Below are positions 1 through 8,065 of a stretch of DNA of 44,882 nucleotides, piece by piece (the stretch's first letter is position 1; every line of letters starts with the position of its first letter). The DNA lies in NCBI GenBank assembly GCA_018830445.1, contig JAHJSN010000123.1, forward strand, positions 1 to 44,882. The letters are read 5' to 3'. Position numbers and translations under genes: made by a program. The notes beneath the pieces are model-generated. The model ran no database searches, was not told where the DNA came from, and saw only the letters and a program-made list of their open reading frames with translations. The stretch is from Alphaproteobacteria bacterium (GTDB taxonomy: Bacteria; Pseudomonadota; Alphaproteobacteria; Rhizobiales; Hyphomicrobiaceae).

Positions 1-69
1 AGTTGGTGCGGCACGTTCCGTGTCAATTAAGGCGCGATAAACGCCCCACTAAACCATTGACTCTGCTAG
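1..69. repeat. Palindromic repeat B, partial, inverted relative to the right-hand copy
   Basis: This block is the reverse complement, with a few mismatches, of the block at 44655-44751. Shared landmarks are a segment around TCAATTAAGGCGCG and the tail CACTAAACCATTGA. It ends at CTAG (66-69), where repeat A begins. Its left end lies outside the window, so the full length cannot be seen. No transposase gene is nearby, so it would be a non-autonomous element. Confidence 0.75.
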
Positions 70-141
70 TGGCCTTTATGTCTCGCCTAAATCGTCAGGG
101 GTTGCGGCCAGTACAGCGATTTAGGCGAGACAGGCCACTAG
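66..141. repeat. Palindromic repeat A, 76 bp, CTAG-bounded
   Basis: The element starts and ends with CTAG and is a long inverted repeat. The arm at its right end (CTAGTGGCCTGTCTCGCC... on the minus strand) matches the left arm over 25 bp, apart from a 4-base TTAT insertion in the left arm. The reverse complement closely matches 44583-44658, which is also 76 bp. RNA from either strand would fold into a strong hairpin. CTAG junctions and arms starting TAGTG suggest insertion at TA within CTAG, as known for IS630/Tc1-mariner-type elements; that assignment is inference. Confidence 0.85.
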
Positions 142-320
142 ATGAACTGCTGAAATCCGTGGACAGGGCACGCGTCCAGCTGATCGACGTCGAAAACAGC
201 ACCGATGAAGTGTTCGACGGGATCGAGCACCAGTTCAAGGCGGTCAAGAAACGGCTCGACAAGCAGACCATCGAGAAGGCGGAGTGCACTGTCGTGACTG
301 CCGATGGCGAAGCTGCTTGA
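142..320 (+). pseudogene. C-terminal remnant of an unidentified gene cut by the repeat
   Basis: After the repeat ends at 141, an open frame of about 60 codons runs to a TGA at 318-320. It reads DELLKSVDRARVQLIDVENS and continues with a charged, helix-prone stretch (DGIEHQFKAVKKRLDKQ). The character is that of a real coding tail. The frame continues in phase leftward through repeats A and B to the window edge, so the repeat is either inserted in frame or has replaced the true N-terminus. The family is not recognised. The 296 bases that follow (321-616) hold no supported gene apart from the possible longer N-terminus of the next one. Confidence 0.45.
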
Positions 321-616
321 GGATCGCTGTTAGACGCGTGCGTTGGGGTGTGAGGTTTCTTGCCAACCGTTTCGTCGAACGCTCGGACATCGATGGCCGG
401 CGCGGCTAACGGTTTTCCTTGCAGGAGGGCGGTTTCCTGCATTTGCAGCAACCGCTCGCCGACGACGCAGCGCCGACTTTACATCCGAAATACGGCAAGC
501 CCGTATGCCGGGGCTAAACGACCAGGCTTGCTCGCCTTGCCGTCGCGATTGTGATATCGATCGACCGCAGTCAGGGTCGGTCCGGGCGTCGGGGATTTCA
601 AACGTTGCATTCGCTC

Positions 617-1564
617 ATGTGTTGGATCTCAATTCTTCCGCGTTCATTGCATGGCGGTTTCCGCCGGTCGGTGTTCACCGTCTTGCTCGTCGCTATCTCT
701 GTCGCCGCCTCGCCGGCCGGCGCGCAGAGCCTCCGATTCAACGAGCCGATCAAGTTGGGACTGATTGCTGCCGGCACGCTCGACACGCCGTTGGAGCAGG
801 CGAAGAAACCCGCTCTCAAACAGGCTCTGCAAGCCTACCGCGATCTCTTTTCTGGTGGCATGGCGGCTGCGAACGAACGGGCCGAAATCGAAGCGCTGCC
901 GGAAAAGCTCACCGAGGCGTTGGGGTTGAAAGCCATCCGCGACGGGCAGGGCCTCGAGGTGCTCCTGCCGACCAGGTTCATTTCCGAGGCGTGGGCTAAA
1001 TACGATGGACTCGAAACGCTGTGGCATTCGAGCGAGAAAGAGGAAGTCTGGTTCCTGACGTTCCGTCACGGGCTGACCAACAACCCGCCAAGCGAGCTTC
1101 TGCAGAACATTCTGGCGGCCTCGACCACGCCGAAGGACATCGAGCTGCAGCAGACCAATCTGCATTTCCTCATAAGCATGCGCGACTACGTGCCCGAAAC
1201 CGGGGTGCAAAGCCATCAGTTCAAACAGGCCTTCGCCGTGACCGACGGCCGGCTGGGGCTGTTCATCACCTTCAGGGACAACATTCCCGAGGGCTACCGT
1301 TTCCCCGTCCACCTCGCGCCCTGGACGGTTTACTGGTCGCCGAGCTCGCAAATCTATGATGCCAAAACACCCCAAGAGCGGTCGGCGGCATTGCAAGCCT
1401 GGGCGAGCAAGAAACACCTCAGCGCGCTACAGCGGGAGGAGATCGCAGCGCTCAACGATCACCCTGGCTCCATCTCTCCGGTCGCGGTGGCGAACATGAT
1501 CAGGCTGTGGGAGTGGCGGAAAACCATGCAAATCGCACGGCAATGGATTGCCGGTGCCTTGTAA
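617..1564 (+). CDS. Secreted protein of unknown function
   Basis: The frame is open from 551. The ATG at 617 is preferred because it puts a signal peptide near the N-terminus: basic residues (HGGFRRS), a hydrophobic core (VFTVLLVAISVAA) and an AxA-like cleavage site before QSLRF. The mature part is about 275 residues, with no cysteine-rich or membrane segments. It contains RFNEPIKLGLIAAGTLD near its start and a helical tail (IRLWEWRKTMQIARQW). No ribosome-binding site is convincing for any start. The 3' end overlaps the hydrolase gene by 58 bases, suggesting translational coupling and a joint function. I do not recognise the family. Confidence 0.7.
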   Translation: MCWISILPRSLHGGFRRSVFTVLLVAISVAASPAGAQSLRFNEPIKLGLIAAGTLDTPLEQAKKPALKQALQAYRDLFSGGMAAANERAEIEALPEKLTEALGLKAIRDGQGLEVLLPTRFISEAWAKYDGLETLWHSSEKEEVWFLTFRHGLTNNPPSELLQNILAASTTPKDIELQQTNLHFLISMRDYVPETGVQSHQFKQAFAVTDGRLGLFITFRDNIPEGYRFPVHLAPWTVYWSPSSQIYDAKTPQERSAALQAWASKKHLSALQREEIAALNDHPGSISPVAVANMIRLWEWRKTMQIARQWIAGAL

Positions 1565-2745
1565 AGGGCGTCAATTCCAACGTGCGCGTGTTGTTTGCAA
1601 CCAACCGTGCCGGGAATGCGCAGCCCGGCAGCGACAATCTCGATCCGGGGGCGTGGTATAAGAACGCTCCGGCCGACGACGGCAAGCAGACAATCGGTTG
1701 CGCTACGGTGTCGGTGCCGCGGCTGCCGGAAGCGACCGCGGCGCTCCAATCGGTCTACCGGGATACGTGGCTCGAAGGCCGCCAGCGCATCGCTGATGAT
1801 GACGGAAAGCTGTTCAGGGTCGCACGGGCAACGCGGCTTGGGGACTTCGACCCGGAATCGGGCGCCAACCATCTCAAGTTCACCGACACCGAGAACTGGC
1901 TATTCGACCGCGAAGACGTCGCGCTGGTCTTCATCCACGGCTACAATACGTCGTTCGAGAACGCACTTTTGAGGACAGCGCAGATCGCCGTCGCGGCCGA
2001 TTATCCTGGACGGGTCTATCTGTTCAGCTGGCCTTCGGCAGAGAGCACAATGGGCTACCTGTCGGACATGGACATGGCGGAACGATCGGAAGTCCATTTC
2101 TCAGAATTCATGCGAGCGATTTTCCGCGATCCGGAGATCCGTCAGGTGGACATCGTCGCCCATTCGATGGGCGCGCAACTGCTGACGCGCGCGCTTGCAG
2201 ACCTCAAGGACCTGTTCTACAGCCGCGCCGACGTGAAGATCCGACAAGTGATCCTGGCCGCCCCGGACGTAGCGGTCGAGGTGTTCGCCAACAAGATCCG
2301 CGAGATCAAGTCGCTGGTCGGCGGGGTCATCGTCTATGGGTCGCGCGAGGACGTGCCGTTGTGGTGGTCGCGGTGGCTGAGGAACGGGCCGACGCGGCTT
2401 GGCCGATACGTCCCGGGAATGCGCGGACCGGCGATGGTTCCCGTAGCAGACGGAGACAAACCGGCAGGCGCCGCGGTCGACTCGGGGGCAGCCATCGAAA
2501 GCGTTCTTTCGAAGGATATCGAAGTCGTCGACGCCACCCGGGGCGGTAACACCTGCAACTTCTGGGGCTACAGCCCGTTCGACATCTCCAACAGCCACAC
2601 CTATTTCACGCGCGAACCGGTCGCTTCGAACCTGCGGCGGGCGCTGTCGCGCGCGGTGCGCGGGAAGACTTCGGACCGCACCGAAGATGACGAAGTCATC
2701 CCAGTACGCGAACGGGAAGCCACCTGCTGGTGGAAGGTCTGGTAG
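1507..2745 (+). CDS. DUF900-type alpha/beta hydrolase
   Basis: This is an alpha/beta-hydrolase of the DUF900 esterase type. Visible landmarks are VRVLFATNR near the start, the oxyanion-region FIHGYNTSF, the nucleophile elbow AHSMGAQL with serine near residue 220, an aspartate in ILAAPDVAVEVF, and a late histidine in SNSHTYF. Together they make a full Ser-Asp-His set, so it should be active; the substrate is unknown. The start is uncertain: GTG 1507 gives the longest protein, while ATG 1543 gives 12 fewer residues and a smaller overlap with the upstream gene. No signal peptide is seen. The C-terminus is basic and ends in CWWKVW. Confidence 0.8.
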   Translation: MGVAENHANRTAMDCRCLVKGVNSNVRVLFATNRAGNAQPGSDNLDPGAWYKNAPADDGKQTIGCATVSVPRLPEATAALQSVYRDTWLEGRQRIADDDGKLFRVARATRLGDFDPESGANHLKFTDTENWLFDREDVALVFIHGYNTSFENALLRTAQIAVAADYPGRVYLFSWPSAESTMGYLSDMDMAERSEVHFSEFMRAIFRDPEIRQVDIVAHSMGAQLLTRALADLKDLFYSRADVKIRQVILAAPDVAVEVFANKIREIKSLVGGVIVYGSREDVPLWWSRWLRNGPTRLGRYVPGMRGPAMVPVADGDKPAGAAVDSGAAIESVLSKDIEVVDATRGGNTCNFWGYSPFDISNSHTYFTREPVASNLRRALSRAVRGKTSDRTEDDEVIPVREREATCWWKVW

Positions 2746-2812
2746 TGGCGGCCGACGAACGGCGGGGCTTCGGTCCGACGCCAGAACGCCGAAGCCACCG
2801 CCTTGTTCCAGC

Positions 2813-4345
2813 TTACCCGCGATCGAGGCCCTTGGCTTCGAGTTCGCCCAGGTATTTGGCCCAGAGCGCATCCTTTTCGGTGCCGAGTTTTTGCAGGTAT
2901 TCCCATGAAAAGAGACCGGTGCCGTGGCCGTCATCGAACTCGATCTTGACCGCGTAATTGCCGACGGGCTTCAGTTCCTTGATCTTGACGTTCTTCTTCT
3001 TGGCGACCGTCTGCCGCTCGGATGGCGAGTGGCCCTGCACTTCCGCCGAAGGGCTCATGACACGCAGCATCTCGGCGGAAAGCGAATGCTTCGCGCCATC
3101 GGCGAATTCGACTTCAAGCGTTGCGCCGTCTTCGGCCAGGGAAAGTTCGGGCGGCGCGACGGCGGTACCCTCGGCCTCCTTGACGCGCGCCCAGACCTTG
3201 GCTGCGATATCGCGGTAGATCTCGGCGTGGGTGCTGTCGGGCGCGGTGGCGGTGACCGGCTGGCCGGTGTCGGATGTCTCGCGGATGTGCATGTGCAGCG
3301 GCACGCCGCCAAGGAATGGTACGGAAAGTTTCTGAGCTTCGATGCGGGCGCCGCCATGGCCGAAGATGTGGCTTTCCTCGCCGCACTTGGGACAGACGAA
3401 CGTACTCATGTTCTCGACGATGCCAAGCACCGGAACGTTGACCTGCTGGAACATGGCGAGGCCCTTTCGCGCGTCGATCAGGGCGAGGTCCTGCGGGGTC
3501 GAGACGATGACGGCGCCGGACAGCGGAACCTGCTGGGCCATGGTCAGCTGGACGTCGCCGGTGCCGGGCGGCATGTCGATCAGGATGGCGTCGAGTTCGC
3601 CCCAGTTGACCTGGAACAGCATCTGGTGGAGCGCCTGCACGACCATCGGTCCGCGCCAGACGATCGGGGTTCCCTCGTCGACGAGGAAGCCCATCGACAT
3701 CACCTTGAGGCCGTAGCCCATCAGCGGTTCGACGATCTTGTTGTCAGGCGAGTTCGGGCGGCCGGTGATGCCGAGCAGGCGCGGCTGGGAGGGGCCGAAG
3801 ATGTCGGCGTCGAGGATGCCGACCTTGAGACCGAGAGCCTGCAAGCCGAGCGCGATGTTGACGGTCGTCGTCGACTTGCCGACGCCGCCCTTGCCGGATG
3901 CAACCGCGATGAGGTGCTTGACGCCCTCCACCGAGTCCTTCTTGGCGCCGCCCTTGGCGCCAAGGCTCGGTCCGCCCAGGGTAGGACCGCCGGGGGGAGG
4001 CCCGCCGGGCTGGCCACCCTTACGCTGGCGGGCTTCGGCAACGCGGGGGTGCTCGTGAACGTTGGCGCCCGTCGGCATCTGGCGGGCGGTTCCGGGAGCC
4101 GCCTCGGCGGTGAGCACGGCGGTGGCGCCGGCGACGCCTTCGATTTCCGCTACGACCTTCTCGGCGGCCTGGCGCAGCGGTTCCAATTCCTCGGCCTTCG
4201 ACGGCGGCACGGTGATGGAGAAATAGACCCGGCCGTCCTTTTGCAGGATTTCGGAAACCAGGCCGAGTTCGACGATATTGCCTTCGAGATCGGGGCCCTT
4301 GACGCGGCGCAGGGCGGACAGGATCTGGTCCTTCGAAACGGACAT
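2813..4345 (-). CDS. apbC: Mrp/ApbC-type Fe-S carrier P-loop ATPase with C-terminal DUF971
   Basis: This is an Fe-S cluster carrier of the Mrp/NBP35 family. The order is a DUF59/MIP18-like domain (about 1-85), a Gly/Pro-rich linker (105-135), the P-loop domain with deviant Walker A GKGGVGKST at 151-159, the cluster-bridging pair CPKC (C318, C321), and a DUF971-like domain (about 400-497). DUF59-P-loop-DUF971 is the layout known from plant HCF101. The start at 4345 (MSVSKDQ) was chosen over an in-frame upstream codon because an AGGAG-type site lies just before it. It is divergent from fdhD, and a role in supplying clusters to the formate dehydrogenase proteins is possible but unproven. Confidence 0.93.
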   Translation of the reverse strand: MSVSKDQILSALRRVKGPDLEGNIVELGLVSEILQKDGRVYFSITVPPSKAEELEPLRQAAEKVVAEIEGVAGATAVLTAEAAPGTARQMPTGANVHEHPRVAEARQRKGGQPGGPPPGGPTLGGPSLGAKGGAKKDSVEGVKHLIAVASGKGGVGKSTTTVNIALGLQALGLKVGILDADIFGPSQPRLLGITGRPNSPDNKIVEPLMGYGLKVMSMGFLVDEGTPIVWRGPMVVQALHQMLFQVNWGELDAILIDMPPGTGDVQLTMAQQVPLSGAVIVSTPQDLALIDARKGLAMFQQVNVPVLGIVENMSTFVCPKCGEESHIFGHGGARIEAQKLSVPFLGGVPLHMHIRETSDTGQPVTATAPDSTHAEIYRDIAAKVWARVKEAEGTAVAPPELSLAEDGATLEVEFADGAKHSLSAEMLRVMSPSAEVQGHSPSERQTVAKKKNVKIKELKPVGNYAVKIEFDDGHGTGLFSWEYLQKLGTEKDALWAKYLGELEAKGLDRG

Positions 4346-4605
4346 GTCTTCTCTTCTCCTCAGGGGGCGTTCAATCGCATAGAGTTGCAGCGGCAGGCTA
4401 AAGGCCACCTTCAGCCTGCTCGTTCGATGAAGCGGGATTTCGTCTGTTCATTATTCCGGCCGCGGCGCGCGGGCAAGCCGTGCGCGGCCGGACGTTATTC
4501 CTGACCCTTGTGATAGGGTATTCCCTGCCCGATGCCAAGGGGTGTCGAATGCGGGCGAGGAGCGTGATATGCACGCACTCCTGATTGCTGCCCAGCGAGG
4601 CGAAA

Positions 4606-5496
4606 ATGACGAACCAGCTCAACGAATTCCAGGTCAGACCGACGCCAGACGACCCGAAGCTGTCGCGGACGGTCAGCGGCATCGATCACGAGGGCCGCGA
4701 GGTCGATACCGAGGTCGTCACCGAGCAGGCGCTGACGTTGTTCCTCAACGGGCGCGAGATCGTCACGATGATGACGATCGGCGACCACCCGGACCTGCTG
4801 GCGGTGGGGTTCCTGTTGAACCAGGGTATGCTGAAAGCCGACGACGAGATCACCAAAATCGATTACGCGGAGGACATCGCGACCATCGTGGTGCGGACGG
4901 CGCGCGAGACGAACTACGAAGAAAAGCTCAAAAAGAAGGTGCAGACGTCGGGGTGTGCGCAGGGCACGGTGTTCGGCGACCTGATCGAGGAACTCGAAGG
5001 GATCAAGCTCAGCACAGAGGCGCGGCTGAAGACGTCGTGGCTCTATCAGCTGACGAAGAAGATCAACACGGAGCCGAGCCTCTATCTCAAGGCCGGTGCG
5101 ATCCACGGCTGCGTGTTGTGCCAGGAGGACCGGCCGCTCATTTACATGGAGGATGTCGGGCGGCACAACGCCATCGACAAGATCGCCGGCTACATGTTCA
5201 TGAACGGCATCGCGCCCGACGACAAGATCTTCTACACGACCGGGCGGCTCACTTCGGAAATGGTGATCAAGTGCGTGAAGATGCGCATCCCGATCCTCGT
5301 CTCACGCTCGGGCTTCACGGCGTGGGGCGTCGACCTGGCGCGGCAGGCCGGGCTGACGCTGATCGGCCGGGCGCGCGGCAAGCGGTTCGTGTGCCTGTCG
5401 GGCGTGGAGCGCGTCGAGTTCGACGCGGACATGAACGAACACGAGGACGAAGACCGCAAGCACGGCCGGAAGGGCAGTGCGGGCGATGGAGATTGA
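4606..5496 (+). CDS. fdhD: FdhD, formate dehydrogenase accessory sulfurtransferase
   Basis: FdhD moves sulfur from a cysteine desulfurase to the molybdenum cofactor, which formate dehydrogenase needs for activity. Visible family motifs are TSGC (C117), the catalytic loop with C169 and C172 (GAIHGCVLCQ), the cofactor-binding EDVGRHNAIDK, and YTTGRLTSEM. The length of 296 residues is normal. ATG 4606 is chosen because a GCGAGG site lies 5 bases upstream; a TTG at 4585 is in frame but less likely. The C-terminus has a short acidic-basic tail (NEHEDEDRKHGRK). The gene is separated from the fdh structural genes by about 10 kb but serves the same enzyme. Confidence 0.95.
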   Translation: MTNQLNEFQVRPTPDDPKLSRTVSGIDHEGREVDTEVVTEQALTLFLNGREIVTMMTIGDHPDLLAVGFLLNQGMLKADDEITKIDYAEDIATIVVRTARETNYEEKLKKKVQTSGCAQGTVFGDLIEELEGIKLSTEARLKTSWLYQLTKKINTEPSLYLKAGAIHGCVLCQEDRPLIYMEDVGRHNAIDKIAGYMFMNGIAPDDKIFYTTGRLTSEMVIKCVKMRIPILVSRSGFTAWGVDLARQAGLTLIGRARGKRFVCLSGVERVEFDADMNEHEDEDRKHGRKGSAGDGD

Positions 5497-5786
5497 GGGG
5501 GAGGCGGCGCGCGTTGACTGTCGGTCCGCAGTGGGCTGGCAGGCGACGAGCGGACGGGAATGTGGGCGAGCCTGGGCGGAAGAAATGCCGGTGCAGCATT
5601 GGTCGTCGACCGTCGAGTGCCCTCCGGATGGAGTCGACATCACTGGACCGTCGTCATCCGGGTTGGGCTTATCGCATCCGGACGGCAGCTTAACATTCAG
5701 CTGCGGAAACCAAGCGGAACCGCAAGTCCTTGATCCCGGAGCTGAGGCGGCGTAGGCTGAGATTCACAATTCGAATCGGGTTCAAA

Positions 5787-6239
5787 ATGATCAGCCTAAG
5801 GACGCATCAGGGCAGGTTGAGTGCTTCAAGCCGGGCGCTCAATATTCTTGTGTGTGCTGTCCTTTTCACTGCCGGGCTGCTCGATTTGCAATGTCATACG
5901 CTGCACGCCGCTCAAGAACACGAATTGCACAACCCAACGGCAGCGGCACTTGTCATGGAAACTTCCGGCACCACAGGCGATTCAGGTGCCGCAACCTATG
6001 TTCAACAAGCATCGGAAATCAAAGGCAACTTGCAAGCCGATGGCCACGGTGGCCCCGATCCAATCGATGGGAACGGTCAGGACAGCTGCGGCGCGCATCT
6101 TTGCCTCACGGCCATCGTGATTGGAGCGGCGAATTTGGCGGCGTTCCCGCGACACATGCCGTGCGGGCCGGCGCACGATGCAATTAAAACGTCGCGTGAC
6201 AACAACGGTCTCTACAGGCCACCCATAATCCTCCTCTGA
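5787..6239 (+). CDS. Small secreted or membrane-anchored protein at head of metal-efflux operon
   Basis: The product has 150 residues with one hydrophobic segment (LNILVCAVLFTAGLLDL, about 18-34) that could be a signal peptide or anchor. A stretch rich in His, Gln and Glu follows (HAAQEHELHN), then cysteines in CGAHLCLTA and MPCGPAH, and a C-terminal RPP motif. Small proteins of this look often precede RND metal pumps; some carry DUF2946, but I cannot confirm that here. It starts 59 bases before the adaptor gene and is probably co-transcribed. The ribosome-binding site is weak. The 290-base gap upstream (5497-5786) holds no gene; TTGATC (5730) and TAGGCT (5753), 17 bases apart, are a possible promoter. 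Confidence 0.6.
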   Translation: MISLRTHQGRLSASSRALNILVCAVLFTAGLLDLQCHTLHAAQEHELHNPTAAALVMETSGTTGDSGAATYVQQASEIKGNLQADGHGGPDPIDGNGQDSCGAHLCLTAIVIGAANLAAFPRHMPCGPAHDAIKTSRDNNGLYRPPIILL

Positions 6240-6298
6240 AAACCCTTCGCCGGAAGCAAAACTCCGGCACATGCCGTTTCTGAAAGAGGACTCTCTCA

Positions 6299-8053
6299 AT
6301 GTTGAATTTGCCGCGCGCTCCTTACAGGAGCGTCGCCATCGTCGCTGCGGCGGTGCTGGCCATAATTGCCGTCACGCGCCAGTCAATTGCCGGACCTGGT
6401 CACGACCACGGCCAAAGCAGTCCAGTGGTTGCCGGGCCGGCGAGCCCGCGTCTCATTGCTATTTCGGAAACCTATGAACTGGTCGGCATCCTGCAGAACG
6501 GCAAGCTTGTCATATACCTCGATCGCATGGCGGACACTTCGCCGGTAAAGCACGCAAGAATCGAACTTGTGATCGGGGGCCAAACGCTGTTCCCGGAAGT
6601 CCGGCCCGAAGGAACGTTTGAACTGTCATCGCCATTCTTCGAGCAGGAAGGTATTCACGAGATCATCATTACGATTGCGGAGGGAAGCAACAGCGATCTT
6701 CTCATCGGCAAGCTCGACATCCCCAAGGACGATCACGACCACTTCGACCACGACCATGCCGACCACCACCCGGAAATGGGCGGCGAAATCGGATCGCGAG
6801 TGCCGAGTCCGATCGCCAAAGGATTCGAGCTGATCGGCGTTTCGAATTCAGCGATCGAGCGCAAACTGCAAAACGCGCCGCTGGTTGCCGGGTTCGCGCT
6901 GGCCTTCGGTGTGCTCGCAGGGGCGCTTGTGCGCGGCCGCGCCGGTCTCACGATCGGCCTCATCGGGCTCGTCGCGATGCTTGGAGCGGGCGCGGCCTGG
7001 GCCGGACCGGGCCACGATCACGGCGAGGGCGGGAATACCGCATCGAATGGAGAGTCACCCAGACGGCTTCCCGACGGTGAACTTTTCCTGCCGAAGTCCA
7101 CGCAACGGCTTCTTGCCATCCGCACGCGGGTGCTTCGACCCGAAACCGCACGCAGCGCCGATCGGCTGATCGGCCGGGTCATCGCGGATCCCAACCGCTC
7201 CGGCCTTGTTCAGAGCACGATAGGCGGCCGCGTCAGACCCGGTGAAACCGGTTTGCCGGTGCTGGGCCGGGCCGTGCAGGCCGGTGAGATCCTGGCCTAT
7301 GTCGAGCCTGCCTTTTCACCCATCGATGCCAGCGATGTGCGCCAGACCGCCGGTGATCTTGAACAGCGCATCGCAGTGCTCGACGCACGTATCGCCAGGC
7401 AGCGCCAGCTCGTCGCCAAACAGATCGCGAGCCGCGCCAACCTCCAGGATCTGGAGATCGAACGGGAAGGACTCGTCGCGCGCCGCGAGCAGCTCAAAAA
7501 ATCCCGCATCGAACCCGAAATACTCCTCGCTCCCGTCGACGGTGTCATCGCTTCGGTCAGTATCGCTGCCGGCCAGGTGGTCAGCGCCGGCGAGACGTTG
7601 ATCAATATCGTCGATCCGCAGAGCCTGTGGGTGGAGGCGATCTCGTTTGATCCTCGTGTCGACCCATCGGCAAGCGAAGCCAGAGCACGCACGTCGGAGG
7701 GGGAGTTTTTCGACCTGACCTTCGTCGGCCGCAGCCGGACGCTACAGCAGCAGGCAAGCGTCCTGCAGTTCAAGGTCGATCAGCCGGCAGAAGCTCTGAA
7801 CATTGGCAGCCCGGTCAAGGTCCTGATCGAGAAGGGCGACGCGATCACAGGACTTGTCGTACCCAAAAGCGCCATCGCGCAGGCTCCCAACGGCCAGATG
7901 GTCGCCTTCAAACGCCTTGAACCCGAGCGTTACCTGCCTGCGGCTGTTCGCGTTCACGATCTCGACGGAGAGCGGGTGCATATCACGTCGGGCCTCAAGG
8001 CCGGCGACCAGATCATTATCGAGGGCGCGCCCCTCGTGAACCAGATCCGCTGA
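6299..8053 (+). CDS. RND heavy-metal efflux periplasmic adaptor, His-rich, with internal membrane segment
   Basis: The last 350 residues form a CzcB/CusB-type membrane-fusion protein: barrel-sandwich halves around 300-345 and 405-440 (APVDGVIASVSIAAGQVV), a helical hairpin between them (LEQRIAVLDARIARQRQ), then beta-barrel domains. The N-terminal 235 residues are unusual. They comprise a signal-like hydrophobic stretch (11-31), GPGHDHG at 32-38, a beta-rich region, a His/Asp cluster (HDHFDHDHADHH, about 146-157), a pair of hydrophobic segments (193-233), and a second GPGHDHG at 236-242. The length of 584 residues is far above the usual 350-420. It is followed 12 bases later by the pump gene. 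Metal export is well supported; the metal itself is not. Confidence 0.9.
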   Translation: MLNLPRAPYRSVAIVAAAVLAIIAVTRQSIAGPGHDHGQSSPVVAGPASPRLIAISETYELVGILQNGKLVIYLDRMADTSPVKHARIELVIGGQTLFPEVRPEGTFELSSPFFEQEGIHEIIITIAEGSNSDLLIGKLDIPKDDHDHFDHDHADHHPEMGGEIGSRVPSPIAKGFELIGVSNSAIERKLQNAPLVAGFALAFGVLAGALVRGRAGLTIGLIGLVAMLGAGAAWAGPGHDHGEGGNTASNGESPRRLPDGELFLPKSTQRLLAIRTRVLRPETARSADRLIGRVIADPNRSGLVQSTIGGRVRPGETGLPVLGRAVQAGEILAYVEPAFSPIDASDVRQTAGDLEQRIAVLDARIARQRQLVAKQIASRANLQDLEIEREGLVARREQLKKSRIEPEILLAPVDGVIASVSIAAGQVVSAGETLINIVDPQSLWVEAISFDPRVDPSASEARARTSEGEFFDLTFVGRSRTLQQQASVLQFKVDQPAEALNIGSPVKVLIEKGDAITGLVVPKSAIAQAPNGQMVAFKRLEPERYLPAAVRVHDLDGERVHITSGLKAGDQIIIEGAPLVNQIR

Positions 8054-8065
8054 AGGAGGCGCGCC

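Noticed and set aside
2924-4504. 526-codon open frame on the plus strand
   Set aside because: It is antisense to the Mrp gene, with a composition typical of shadow frames and no recognised domain.
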